Part shown: piece after piece, positions 1 through 11,383 of the stretch
Numbering within the stretch: the stretch's first letter is position 1
How the letters are laid out: every line of letters begins with the position of its first letter
DNA from: Tetragonia tetragonoides
Taxonomy: Eukaryota > Streptophyta > Magnoliopsida > Caryophyllales > Aizoaceae
DNA length: 64,000 bases
Assembly: GCA_038025085.1 (NCBI GenBank)
Contig: CM076147.1
Coordinates: forward strand, 44,166,766-44,230,765
Reading direction: 5' to 3'
Notes under the pieces: generated by a model
What the model was told of the DNA's origin: nothing
The model's database searches: none
What the model saw: only the letters and a program-made list of their open reading frames with translations
Program-made: the position numbers and the translations under genes

Positions 1-704
1 CTGTCTGATTACATGACAGACTGTGTGATAACCTATGGTTTGGCAGTTCGCCCATGGGTTGCTTTTGATGTGTTACATGTATAGAACCCCTAATCCTTTT
101 TTTTCTTTCTTTTTGTTAATTGCAATCTAATACTTTCTAAATTTACGTCTTTTGATTTTGTTTCTCCTTAATTACTTGTATTGTAGGATATCACCACAAG
201 TCTTCAAGAAGTAGCAAGCAATATCATTTTTTCAAATGGTCTAAGAGACCCGTATAGCAGCGTCGGGTAACCAAACTTATAATTTGAAAAGTTTTTTAAA
301 GTTTTCTTTGAAATTGAATGTGTACACATAATTTTATTTAAACTGTTCCCTTTTATTTGGTTTTGGATTACAGGGTGCTGGATGACATGTCCGAGACCAT
401 CGTGGCCATAAACACTGAACAGGGTTGGTCACACGTTTAATCTCCCTTGAATAATTGCTTATCAAAAAATCTAGCGTTCTTGATTAGTTTATACATTTAT
501 GTTTTTAAAATTATGCTAGGATCTCACTGCCTAGATTTGGCTGAAGCCAAACCGGATGATCCAAAGTGGCTGGTAGATCAACGGAAAAAAGAAACAAAGA
601 TATTCATGGAATGGATTAAAAAAGTCCACGTTCCTCATTCTGCCACTCAATCTTGCAAGCCACAATTCTGGATCATCCTGCTTGTCTTGTTATGGCTCAT
701 GTGA
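1..704 (+). CDS. Lysosomal Pro-X carboxypeptidase-like protein (peptidase S28), 3' part
   Basis: Four exons of a gene that begins before the window: 1-78, 187-266, 374-423 and 520-704, with GT-AG junctions and phases that fit (0, 2, 1). Family S28 serine peptidases remove a C-terminal residue that follows proline; plant members are usually vacuolar or secreted. The family's conserved block is visible as NIIFSNGLRDPYS, which carries the catalytic Asp, followed by GSHCLDL, which carries the catalytic His, and then PDDPKWLVDQRKKE and a helix ending in FMEWIKK. The catalytic Ser lies outside the window. Two oddities: the usual second His after the catalytic one is Cys here, and the protein ends in a hydrophobic tail (QFWIILLVLLWLM, then stop) that could be a GPI-attachment signal or a membrane tail. 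The family call is firm; which plant paralogue it is remains open. Confidence 0.85.
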
Positions 705-1440
705 TACACTAAATGTAAGTTGTTTTTCTTCATGCCTCTGTGTGGACCTCCATGTCTATATACTAATGACCCAAAATAGATGAGCCAGATATGACGTTTT
801 TTGTCGTTTCATGGCTTTCTTATCACCTTGATATTTGCTTTGATTTTCCAGGTGTGATTTTTGACTGTTGTAATAAACCCATAATCTGTTGTATCACCGT
901 TCAAGAACCTTACTTTTAGTGGTGCTGAGCCAGAGAACCAGTAGGAAGTTCTTAGCCGGGGCTCTGCCCACATTTCTAATGGAACTAAGGAAAAGAGGGT
1001 GGGCATTCATTACCTGGAAGACTTGTTAAGTGTCCTCAATGTGTACATTCATCTGGCTAGGGACATATTCCAACTGCATTTATCGCAGCAAGATATTGGT
1101 GCCAAGCTTTGCCTGACCAGCGATTCTGAAATTGCTATATCCACCCAGATTGTCAACGGTGGTGTGGTGGGGAAAATCTGGTTTTTAACTAAAACAATAG
1201 TGTTTGGACCATAAATTTGTCCTTGAAATGTGAGATATGGATGCTTAGCCATGTCAGAAATTATCTTGAAGACTAAGCTTCTTAGGTTTGCTCTTGGGCT
1301 AAGGCGGCGGGTGCTTTTAAGGGCATTCCGCTTACGTTTGTACAGCGCCATTGGCGAGATTTGTAGTTTCTTTTGGTTATTGCATATGAGGATGCCTTAT
1401 CCTCTTTTTTGTAATTTTTACATATTTGATTAATAAAAAT
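705..1440. other. 3' flank, no clear gene
   Basis: This stretch starts with the likely 3' UTR of the carboxypeptidase gene. A short open frame at 999-1214 (+) has a protein-like composition (YLEDLLSVLNVYIHLARD) and may belong to the decayed coding sequence that follows, but I do not recognise it. Confidence 0.4.
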
Positions 1441-2193
1441 TTTCCTTATCTAAAAAAAAGGGTAGAGAAGGAGCTTGCTCTGTTGTCCACTGATCTTTTC
1501 CATTCTCTGACTGGGTTTCTCCAATTGTATATCTCATATTCCAATGCTGCCCCTGACGTCATGGCGATTCCTCAGTTTCCCCTGGATGCTGAAAATGCGG
1601 TGCAGGAATCAGAAAACTGTGGATTCAGTTCAGAGTGATTTTGATATGATTGAGTTACTCGACCCAGAAAATTGTGCAAAAAGTCGAAACCAAATCACGG
1701 TGTCTGAGTATTATGGGGTCGTGTGTAACAGCTCAGATTGTCAGAACGTTGTGAGTTTGGTTTTATCAGACACTGAGACCACGAGCTTGGTGTTCGAGCT
1801 GTAAAGAGCTTCTTGTGAAACAGTGAGGTGTCCAAGCAACTTCCAAGTGTCGACTCACCTTCTAGCAGTGCATCCATCTATTGCTCTCCATCTATTTGTC
1901 TTCCTGCATACTCTCAATCTTCTGAGACTCCAGTAACTTCAAAGCCTACAAGCTAAGGGCATGTTTCTCCTCTTAAAGCAAGAAGAGAGATTGGAAATGG
2001 TGAGCGCGAGTCCTCTAATGGCAATGAACCATCAGGGGAAACATTTGTAGAGCCACTTGTTACTGTGAACGTAGAGCCTGAGGAGAAGCTAGTGCAGCAG
2101 GACATTGCGGATATGTACATGAAAAGTGTGCAACAGTTTACGGAGTTCGTTACCACAATCAAGCTTGCAATAAATCACAATTCACGAGTCTGA
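1441..2193 (+). pseudogene. Decayed coding sequence of unknown family
   Basis: Protein-like stretches follow each other on the plus strand but switch frame and are cut by stops. About 1444-1638 reads as an open frame (ELALLSTDLFHSLTGFLQ). About 1630-1803 reads DFDMIELLDPENCAKSRN and onwards in another frame. About 1828-1950 is serine-rich (QLPSVDSPSSSASIY). After an in-frame TAA near 1951 the same frame continues to a TGA at 2191-2193 with EEKLVQQDIADMYMKSVQQF. No intron sites obviously rescue the shifts. The last segment has the look of a conserved amphipathic helix, but I cannot name the family. It may be a retrocopy or a broken single-exon gene. Confidence 0.4.
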
Positions 2194-3239
2194 TCCAGCC
2201 AAATCGGGGAACTGAAGCTGAGTTTTGGTTTTCATGTTCTGATTTGTTCTAAAATCATTATTGGACATGTATGTTACTTTTTTTTGGGAAGGGGGGGGGG
2301 GGATATATGTATGATACTTTGATTGGTGTTTGTGAGTGAAATCTTCATTATGTGTGGGACCCTTTAATGGACATCCTCATGCAACTATATATTCTTTTGC
2401 TTAATGTTCACTTCCTGCAATTTAAAGGTCTAAATTGTTCTACTTTGCATCAGTATCTGTGATTTTTTCGTATGGGTTGTGGAAACTTTTGGTTGGCAAC
2501 CATTCGATCCGAGATTTTGGATGGTCTTCTTGTTAATGGTGTTTGGTCTAAATTGTATGTAGCTATAACTCTGCGAATGTTGATTGCCCTTTTGCTGAAA
2601 ACACTATGCAGACTCCTTAGTGAAGCCCTCCTTCAATTGGCTGGCTGAGTACATTATTTCTTACCAGGTGTAGGAGTCAAGGTGCTGTTGCTAGTTGCTA
2701 CTCGTAGGAAATCATTTGAGCTCAAGCTTCTGAGCCTGGCACCTTGTGAGGATATTTTGCCTTCGACATGGCAGGTACTTGTTCAGCATTTTCATCAACT
2801 TGAATTACATGTCCTCCTTTATATCCTTCTCCATCATTATGTTGGTTACCTCTTGGGTTATAGGTTATTCATATTGTCTTCCCTTCCAGTTAGTTTTTGC
2901 TATTACTATGTACTAGTACTTGCATTCATTATCTGTCTGCTTGAAACTATTCTTTCCCAAACCTTGGCTAGACAAAGCTTTTTCTGGCGAAAACAGCAGA
3001 AATCAGCACGCTGCAAAGAGGAGTGAGGTTTTCTGCTTGAGTTTAGTTTTTTTTTTTGGGGGGGGGGGGGGGGGGGCGTCTGTGTAGTTTGATCCGATCG
3101 ACACTCAAGCAGCATCAGCCCCTGAGAGTGACCTACACACAGCATCAAACATTCAAACACCAGCGCAGCAGATCAGCTCGTCATCTTCTGCTGTATGCAC
3201 TTTCTTTCTCTTTCATTTTCAGAGATTCAGAGATTCAGA
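2194..3239. other. Intergenic, homopolymer runs
   Basis: No supported gene. It holds a G-run near 2290-2302 and a striking junction of 11 T followed by 19 G at 3047-3076. The open frames here (for example 2682-3026) have no recognisable domain. Confidence 0.5.
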
Positions 3240-3470
3240 GTTGTGGTTAGGGGTGAAATGCCACTCGAACCCAGAGCTAGCTGGTTCTCCCCGAAATGCG
3301 TCGAGGCGCAGCAGTTGACTGGACATCTAGGGGTAAAGCACTGTTTCGGTGCGGGCCGCGAGAGCGGTACCAAATCGAGGCAAACTCTGAATACTAGATA
3401 TGACCTCCAAATAACAGGGGTCAAGGTCAGCCAGTGAGACGATGGGGGATAAGCTTCATCGTCGAGAGGG
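3240..3470 (+). pseudogene. Nuclear insertion of a plastid 23S rRNA fragment
   Basis: About 231 bp match the chloroplast 23S rRNA region containing GGGGTGAAATGCCACTCGAA, GAGCTAGCTGGTTCTCCCCG, TGACTGGACATCTAGGGG, GGTGCGGGCCGCGAGAGCGG and GATGGGGGATAAGCTTCATC in the expected order and spacing. Compared with the plastid sequence as I know it there are only a few substitutions (near 3302, 3407 and 3429), so the insertion looks fairly recent. Identity stops abruptly at both ends, as expected of plastid DNA moved to the nucleus. It is a rRNA fragment and cannot work as an RNA gene; ORFs across it are spurious. Confidence 0.9.
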
Positions 3471-4740
3471 ATTGTTTACTGTTTCCAGAAGTTATTTGAT
3501 TTTTTTAGATATTTTTAGATATTTTCACTTTTAGTTTTATTTCTTGTGATTTTCTTAGTATTATTTTAATCTTGCATTGTTTGTTTATTTTACATTTAAT
3601 TTAGGGAAAACAATTGACATATGGACAAATCGATTGAACATGGATGTTGCAACTTGCGAGGCCTAGTATGTTCTGTAAATTCACCGATTTGACTATATGA
3701 GGTAATTCCTTAATCCGAAACTTCACTTTCCCCATCGCTATTTTTTCTGTAGATTTAGTGTAATGTTTATTTTGAGAGAATTTGTTGGCTTGAAAATTTA
3801 CAATTGTTGCTTTTGGATTAATTTCTTGGTTTTATTCTGTTTTCTTTTGTGTAACTTCTTGCTTCATTCTTTGATTCTCTTCGCTACTTTTTCGGAACGT
3901 CTGAGTTCATCTACTTGCAGATGGGTTTAATGATTATTTTACTTTACTAACTTTAGTTTAAGCAAATATTTACCGCTTGCAGCTTTTCTTTTTTCTTGCA
4001 AGTTTTTGTGTGTTAAGTTAATTTGTCTTGGTTGACATCGATTTTCTGGTTACATAGTCTACACGCTACAGTTTGTTGTGGAATTAGTTTAGCGAGTGTT
4101 TTCTTAGTGGGATATACACTGCAATACTAGAATCTTTCATGGGTTATTGCAGTACACTGGTACATGTATACAAATTACAGGTTCTGAACACATTATGTAC
4201 AAATTTGGAAAATGTACATTTAAATGTACCTCTGTGAGTTTATGATCAAATGGGATTAGATATCATTAAAAAGCAGGTGCAATAGGTAAATTAACTGTGT
4301 AGGCTTTTGATATGATCAATATATGGCCAGTGTGCATGTGTGGTGTCTCTTTCCCTTTCTATCTTTGTTCCTCTGTCTGTTTCTTTCTTAGGCTTCGTTT
4401 GTCACTCTACTCATGAACAAGGTAGTCCCAATGTCCCATATAAGCAGTCCTTATTTGTTGGACACAGGCCCAGAAGGCAGCCGTTTAAGAACGTGAGGCG
4501 GAACGACCACTAAGTCCAGCAACCTGGCAAAATTCAAATACTCTTAAAGTTACCGTTTTTTTCAAACTTTGGTTAAATCACTTGCCCACACTCACTTGTG
4601 TTTTTTTTTTCTTTTTTTTTTCTACTGAATCCTTTAGTTTTTGTTTTTTGGGTCAAGAATGTTTTTTTTTTTTTTTTGAGTTCGATCTTACTCTTCTTTT
4701 TATTACTTTTTTTTAGTGATACTCTTCTTTTTTATTCCTA
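3471..4740. other. AT-rich intergenic sequence
   Basis: No gene or element recognised. T-rich runs occur near 4600-4680. A more balanced patch at 4390-4545 could be a relic of coding sequence, but its frames are closed. Confidence 0.4.
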
Positions 4741-5287
4741 ATTTTTCAGATAGTTCATCGGTTACTATTTTTAGTAAACATTGCTCTCATAACCGATGAA
4801 CAATTAGACTATTTTTGATGAACATTACGTATATAGCCTATGAACAATTAGATTATTTTTAATGAACATTACATATATAACCTATGGACAATTAAACTAT
4901 TTTTAATGAACATTGCACTTAAAATCGATGAACAATTAGAATATTTTTGATGAACATTACGTATATAACCTATGAACAATTAGATTATTTTTGATGAACA
5001 TTATTACGTATATAACCTATGAACAATTAGACTATTTATAATGAACATTGCACTTATAGCCGATGAACAATTAGACTATTTTTAATGAACATTACATTTA
5101 TAACCTATGAACAATTAGATTATTTTTTTATGAACATTACGTATATAACCTAATGAATAATTAGACTATTTTTAATGAACATTGCACCTATAAGAGTTAT
5201 AACCGATGAACAATTAGAGTTGTGGTGGCTGACGTGGGTCCCCACTTCCCACCAAATTTAAGTTGTTTTTGTCTTTTATTTTTCTAA

Positions 5288-5574
5288 GAGCATCTGCAAT
5301 GCAAGGTTTTTGGAGAGGTTTGTGAGATGAAAAAACCTCCAAAAAAACCTTTACCCATAGTGACAAACCTACAAACCTCTTTTTTTTTTTACAAATCACT
5401 TTGTCTAGACAAACCAGGTTTGTAGCATAATCTATTTCTAAATTGGGTCCCTCACCTAGAGGTTTTTGGAGGTTTATACCAATGGGAGGAATGGGCTAAA
5501 TAAAAAGGATTTTTACAATAATGATGAGGCACAAATAAAAACCCATTTAAAGCTTTGTAGCATTGGAGATGCTC
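5288..5574. mobile_element. MITE with TAA target duplication
   Basis: 287 bp element with inverted ends GAGCATCTGCAATGC and GCATTGGAGATGCTC, flanked by a 3 bp TAA duplication (5285-5287 and 5575-5577). The 3 bp TWA-type duplication suggests the PIF/Harbinger superfamily. It contains no coding sequence and would depend on a transposase from elsewhere. Confidence 0.8.
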
Positions 5575-6171
5575 TAATGAATTTTTAGTGTTTTAGCAAC
5601 TTTTGTTTTTCAATAAACTTTACTTTTTTTTAGGCTATTTTAAATGAAAATTATATTTGTACATTATGAACAATTAGGCTATTTTAAATTAACAATACGT
5701 TTATACATTATGAACAATTAGGCTAATTTTAAATGAACACTACGTTTATACCTTATGGACGATTATTTTAAATGAACACAATATTGTACACTATGAACAA
5801 TTAAGCTATTATAAATAAACTTTATGTTTATACCTTATGAACAATTAGACTATTTTAAATGAACACTACGTTTATACCTTATGAACAATTAGGCTACTGT
5901 AAATGAACATTGTACTATGTTTGTGCACTATGAACAATTAGACTATTTTAAATGAACACTACGCCTATACCTTATGCACAATTAGGCTATCTTAAATGAA
6001 CACTACTTTTATACCTTATGAACAATTAGACTATTTTAAATGAACACTACATTTATACCTTATGAACTACTCTATTAGACTATTTTAAATGAACCTTACA
6101 CTAATAACTTAATTATTAACTATTAGACTATTTATTAAGTTATAAATCATTAGTTTATTGGTTATGAACCA

Positions 6172-6220
<49 letters not shown>

Positions 6221-7235
6221 TGGATCATGCACGCTGCTGCATTGACACGTGTCATGCCACGTCAACTTACCCAGTCAGCACATATCCAGTAATTAATGTT
6301 ATGTCCTGTAATTAATACAATACATGCATGAACCTTATAATCCAATTAAATGAGCATACATGAACATAAACTTCATAAATACGGTACATGAACATAACAT
6401 AAATTATACTAAAGACTAGGCATAATGAATTTAATAATGGGTAGTAGTCCATAAATAATTTTTATTTTAAAATAAATGATGAAAATTATGTATCTGTACT
6501 CTTCATACATACATCTCAAATTTCTAAGTGATTTCAAACCTCAGTTGTATAGTAGAGAGCCATTGTTGGGAAAGTACATGATTAAACACCATGGAGATGG
6601 AGAAATATAGTATTGGTAGAATTTGTAAATAAGATAATTGTAATGATAATTAACTTCTTCAATAATTATTTGAAAATTCTTTTTTTTTTTAAAAAAAAAA
6701 AAGAAGAGAAAATCAAGTGATATCTCCACATCGATTTAAACAAGAGTTGGATAACAAATGAATGACACATAAGAAATTTAACATAAAATATGATGTAAAC
6801 CTAGTATAGTTAAAATGCTCATAAGATATGATGTAAATCAACGATGGATAAATAAAAACTACTCTTTGTAGAAAGTTATGGATATACGTAAATACATGAA
6901 GGTATACATATACTAATTTGATTTGTATATAGTATGTCAAGACGGTAGTTATGAATTTGACACTTAACTATGAAATTCATTTATCCATTTGGATCAAGCA
7001 ACTATTTCATGCATGTCAAATAAGAAAATTTAAACTACACATAGCTAAAAAAATAAGAGAAAAAAATAAACATCATACACATCATAATTTTGATTTTGTG
7101 TAACTCTATATTACTTGCTATATGCCTAGGTAATTGATAAATCATTCTTAATTAAAAATTTGAATAACAATATTGTAAAATATATTTTCTAATAATAATT
7201 TACAAGCACGTATATCGCACGGGGTATACATCTAG
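6172..7235 (+). mobile_element. Non-autonomous Helitron
   Basis: The element starts TCTAATATATAT, directly after an A, and ends CTAG, directly before a T: the Helitron 5'-TC and 3'-CTRR signatures with insertion between A and T. A short stem (GTATA at 7210-7214, TATAC at 7225-7229) lies just before the 3' end. The 5' end runs into an (AT)n tract to about 6218. Joining the flanks restores the surrounding minisatellite sequence, which confirms the borders. No Rep/helicase coding is present in its 1,064 bp. Confidence 0.85.
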
Positions 7236-7310
7236 TTAGACTACTATTTATGAACTACTATTAGAGTATTACTTATGAACATCCAGTTAGTTAATTATGA
7301 ACATTTGATA

Positions 7311-8024
7311 ATTGATAATATATTAGCATATGTTAAATCAAAAGAAATAGAAACCAAATGAAACAAATCAAAATTACGAAAAAAGGAAGGAAAAATTATA
7401 AATAAATAAAAAATGAAATCATCATGTTTCATCATCATCAGTAGCATGCTTCACCATGAATAAAGCACTGCGATTTTGCGAATGGTTGCCAACTCGCCGT
7501 CCACCCCCTTCCCCTACACACAGCACCACACAATCTCTCTCCACCATCCAGCCACAGTCGCCTCCTTCCCAACCACCGTCCAACCACCGTCCAACCACCG
7601 CCCAGCCACCCGTCCAGCCACCGCCAAACGCCCCAATTGGTTTGATTTTCCCTCTTCATGAAGACAATGAAACTCCCCCGAATTGGAGCTTGATGGGCAC
7701 TAAAAATCAATATGATTCAATCTATACCAATTTCATGAAATAAAATTTGATTTTAAGACCTCAAAAAACCTATTGGAAGCCATGGAAGTTTGAAGAAGAG
7801 AGAGAAAGTAAATGTTTCAGTTGCCATCGACTGTGAAGACTGAAGAGCGTGAGGGAAGTAGGAGCGCGTGAATTACATAAATACCCTCGCATGTTTGTTA
7901 AATTACGAATATGCCACCGAGGTCCAGCCAAAGTGACTGGACATAAGTGTATATAAAAATTATTACGTACAAGAGCAGTGTCTCAAATTAATATTTGTAA
8001 CTTATTTATTTCTTAGAGAGATCT
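7311..8024. other. Intergenic with CCACC-rich patch
   Basis: AT-rich sequence surrounds a C-rich patch at 7498-7650 built from short CCAACCACCGTCC-like repeats. Open frames exist there on both strands (for example 7456-7743 on + and 7438-7710 on -), but they owe their length to the repetitive composition. I see no domain and would not call a gene. Confidence 0.5.
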
Positions 8025-8776
8025 TTAATTACAACAACAAAAATCAGATGCACAATGCCATGGCTTCTTGGTCGGTTCACACATAGTTTGACAAGTTGCA
8101 GGATCACACCAAACATGTACAGGATAACATCCATCGGGCACTACCTCGCTAATAGACCTGGAAGTGATAGTACCTGTTTTCAATCATCAAACGTTCAAAA
8201 AATAAGTAAACTATTATTTGCTATTGTGGTACAATTTGTAATGATCTAATTTGTTGATGAAAGTGTAAAAGGAATTAGGGAATTCTTAAGAGCTATTTAG
8301 TTAAATCTAGATTTGGACAAGTAGAAAGTGAGTCTGTTGGTCAAAGAGAAAAAGTAATAATGACAATAGTTGTATCCAATTCAAAAAGTACTATTATGTT
8401 ATTAGCTCCTTTAGATTAAAATCAACTATATCTTGTTGGAAGTTTAGGTTAATACTCAATTTTTTTTAACCCCAATCCTAATATTCTTAAATAGAGTTAA
8501 ACAAAAGATGTAAAGTAAAAAATGTATGTGAAATTTGTAACCTACAGAGTAGTCTTCTATACTAATGTTAAGTAAAAGTGGTAAAATAAGATTTGGGTAA
8601 TTCAATTATAAAAATGTTAAATTAAAAGTATATACACATTGAAAAATTTATTATTTTATGCAAACGTTGATTCAACATGCATGCGTTAGTGATAATAGTG
8701 AAACATAGTACTTACCACACGAAATAATGATTATCAACACAAAAAAGAGAGGCACAAATGATGTCTTTCCATCCAT
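8025..8776 (-). CDS. Secreted cysteine-rich (defensin-like) peptide precursor
   Basis: Two exons on the minus strand: 8776-8716, encoding a Met start and a hydrophobic signal peptide (SFVPLFFVLIIIISC), and 8173-8025, encoding the mature peptide and stop. The intron (8715-8174) has GT and AG ends and a phase-1 junction inside a Gly codon. The precursor is 69 residues. The mature part has eight Cys: C-x6-C-x4-C-x3-C-x8-C-x4-C-C-C, ending CCCN. A CxxxC and a C-x-C (within CCC) spacing fits a cysteine-stabilised alpha-beta fold, so I call it defensin-like. Such peptides act outside the cell in defence or in pollen and seed signalling; which role applies here is unknown. A TATA box (TATATAAG, 8871-8864) lies about 90 bp upstream of the ATG. 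I do not recognise a named subfamily. Confidence 0.75.
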
Positions 8777-8863
8777 GTTGTAAATGAAAACTTTGAATGA
8801 TTGATAATGAAGCTCTCTAGACAAAATATTTGAAAGTGAGGATATCTTTATGACTTTTGCCTT

Positions 8864-8871
8864 CTTATATA
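8864..8871 (-). promoter_or_regulatory. TATA box of the cysteine-rich peptide gene
   Basis: The minus strand reads TATATAAG here, about 88 bp before the ATG at 8776, leaving room for a transcription start near 8835 and a 5' UTR of about 60 bases. Confidence 0.6.
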
Positions 8872-8878
8872 CTTGATT

Positions 8879-9443
8879 GACCAGTAATTAGTATGGTAAT
8901 TTTTTTGTGAATCATGTATTCACTTCTCCAAATCCGAAATAATTTTCTTTGTTTGTATACATTGAATATGATGATTCTGATAGATTTAACCATCAAATAA
9001 AATTATTTCTTTTGGGTAAGAAACAATTGACCAGTAATTTGTATAGTAATTTTTTTTTTGTGAATCATGTATTCACTTCTCCAAATCCAAAATAATTTTC
9101 TTTGTTTGTATACATTGAATACGATGATTCTGATGGATTAACCATCAAATCGGTATGGTAATTTTTTTGTGAATAATGTATTCACTTCTCTAAACCCGAA
9201 ATAATTTTCTTTGTTTGTATACATTGAATATGATGATTCTGATAGATTTAACCATCAAATAAATTTATTTCTTTTAGGTAAGAAACAATTGACCAGTAAT
9301 TAGTATAGTAATTTTTTTTGTGAATCATGTATTCACTTCTCGAAATCCGAAATAATTTTCTTTGTTTGTATACATTGAATATGATGATTTTGATAGATTA
9401 ACCATCAAATCCAATAAAATTATTCCTTTTGGGTAAGAAACAA
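8879..9443. repeat. ~150 bp direct tandem repeat, about four copies
   Basis: Copies begin at 8879, 9029, 9151 (5' truncated) and 9291. Each contains GACCAGTAATTAGTAT, TGTGAATCATGTATTCACTT, TTTTCTTTGTTTGTATACAT and GATTTAACCATCAAAT. The first copy begins just upstream of the TATA box of the cysteine-rich peptide gene, so the array lies in that gene's proximal promoter. Each unit carries the near-palindrome GTGAATCATGTATTCAC. Confidence 0.85.
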
Positions 9444-9853
9444 TGCTAAATTGTTATTTGTTCCTCTAAATCATATATTTGTGCTGATATATTCCTTGTG
9501 CATATTTATATATTTCCTTGTAACTTTAATATCATAATAATGCTAATATATTTCCATGTAAGTTTGACGCAAACAATCTTTGCTGCAATTTTAGATATTG
9601 AAACCAAACATGAACCTAATATTGAAACTTCGATAATAAGAGTTAAGGTTAAACAAAAATGTGTGTGTCAGGATAATGGATAGTATAAATTTCACCAACA
9701 CCTAGTGTGTAGGTCATAGAGAAATTATTAGATGGCCCAAGAGTACTTAGGTTGTATGGGCTAGTCATAGAATTTGAGGGTGACTTTATTCCAGTCATGA
9801 CACTCTAAGACACACTAAAACTTTATTCTGTATGGATCCAGGAATTTGCAATT

Positions 9854-10570
9854 TGGGTGTGTTATTTTTCACTCTTCACTAATTCTTACTAATTGGATAA
9901 GATCCTGCTACTGATTTTCACTGATTTAGTAAGGTCATGCCATTGATTTCCACTGATTCGTTTTGGTCATGCCATTGATTCCCACTGATTCAATTTGGTC
10001 CCACCAATGATTATGTGAGTAGGAATGTGGGTCCTGTCAATTGAGTAAGGTCGTGCCACTGATTCCTACTGATTCACTAAGGTTTAGCGACTGATTCCCA
10101 CTAATTCAGTAAAATCTAGCCACTGATTCCTATTGACTGAGTAAGGTTTAATAAGTGGGAAACAACACACTCATGGGTGTGTTCTTTTCCACTTATTTTC
10201 ATTGTTTCTCACTAATTGGGTAAGGTCCTGCTACTGATTTCCACTGATTGAGTAAGGTCCTGCCACTTATTTCCACTGATTCGGTAAGGTCTTGCCACTG
10301 ATTTTCACTCATTCAGTAAGGTCCTTCCACTAATTCTCAATGATTAAGTAAGGTCTTACCACTGATTCTGTGAGTAGGAATGTGGATCATATCACTGATT
10401 TTCACTAATTGGGTAAAGTCGCGTCACTGATTCTCACTGATTGAGTAAAATTCTGCCACTGATTCTCACTGATTAGCTAAGATCTTACCACTGATTCTCA
10501 CTAATTAGATAAGATTTTACCACTGATTTTCACTGATTAGATAAGGTCTAAGTGAAAAATAACTCACGCT
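9854..10570. mobile_element. Inverted-repeat element filled by a ~31 bp minisatellite
   Basis: Outer ends are inverted copies: GTGTGTTATTTTTCACT at 9857-9873 and AGTGAAAAATAACTCAC at 10551-10567. Almost everything between is a degenerate tandem repeat with the unit CCACTGATTCCCACTGATT then (C/G)AGTAAGGTCTTG. An internal block near 10170-10200 repeats a version of the outer end (GGGTGTGTTCTTTTCCAC). I could not fix a target duplication, so the exact superfamily is open. Confidence 0.6.
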
Positions 10571-11351
10571 ATTATCTATTTGACTTTTTGGAATTGGGCT
10601 AAAGAAGTGACATGTAAGGACAGTTGTCTACCTTCCTAGGCCGATTGTGATCTCTGATCCTCCCTGCAATGATGTTCCCGCAAATACTAATAAGATTGAA
10701 CTTGACCCGTTGCTAACATAGTACTAACATTGTGGATCGTTTGCAAATTGCAATAGTATACAACAATGTACTAGCGTCATAGTTGTGCTACTGTGAATCA
10801 CAAGTTCCAAAGTTGACATACAATTTGAGATGAAGAGGGTATAAAATAAATTGGATCTTTTTTTTTTTTTTTTTAAGATCGACTAGAAGCCACTCTTAAG
10901 AAGACGGGCTGCAAGTGACTTTTCGTCTTTACCATCTTAGGAAAAAAAAAAGTAAATTGCCCTTAGTAGATGAGAGACAACTTTCTAGTTCTAGGTGTAT
11001 CTCTCTCTCTCTGTTTCCTTCTTGGTCTTCGAGTGCAAACATTAATGTCATGCTCGTAATGAGATCACCCTTTGTAGAACTACATAATACTCCCTTAGTG
11101 ATGAGAAACCTCCCACTCACTCTTTTCAAAATAAATAAATAAAAAAACAAACACTTGACTCTCTTATCTTCAGAAATACTAAAATATTTCGCTATTGGAC
11201 TTGAGGATCTGACCTTTGCTTATAGTTTGCTAGATCCTATGTCGCAAAGAAGAAAAAGAAAAAGAAAGAATAAATCTAAAAGAAAACATTAAAAAAATGG
11301 CAGGTTCAAGTTCCAAAAGTTCTTCTCTGCTTTATAGATCAATAACCTGTT

Positions 11352-11383
<32 letters not shown>

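Larger units (their letters stand above)
4745..7310 (+). repeat. AT-rich ~44 bp minisatellite array, interrupted
   Basis: Repeated units contain the core GAACAATTAGACTATTTT followed by (A)ATGAACATTA and a variable spacer such as CGTATATAACCTAT. Dense copies run at about 4770-5215 and again at 5630-6171, and the array resumes at 7236-7310. Unit length is about 44 bp with indels. Two transposons listed separately (5288-5574 and 6172-7235) interrupt it. No coding capacity. Confidence 0.85.

Noticed and set aside
3195..3437. ORFs across the plastid 23S segment
   Set aside because: Translation of rRNA sequence.
4745..6171. Regularly spaced repeats resembling a CRISPR array
   Set aside because: Units are contiguous degenerate minisatellite without unique spacers, in a plant genome.
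7438..7743. Pro-rich (+) and Trp/Gly-rich (-) ORFs of 90-95 codons
   Set aside because: Driven by short CCACC-type repeats; no domain, and both strands are equally open.
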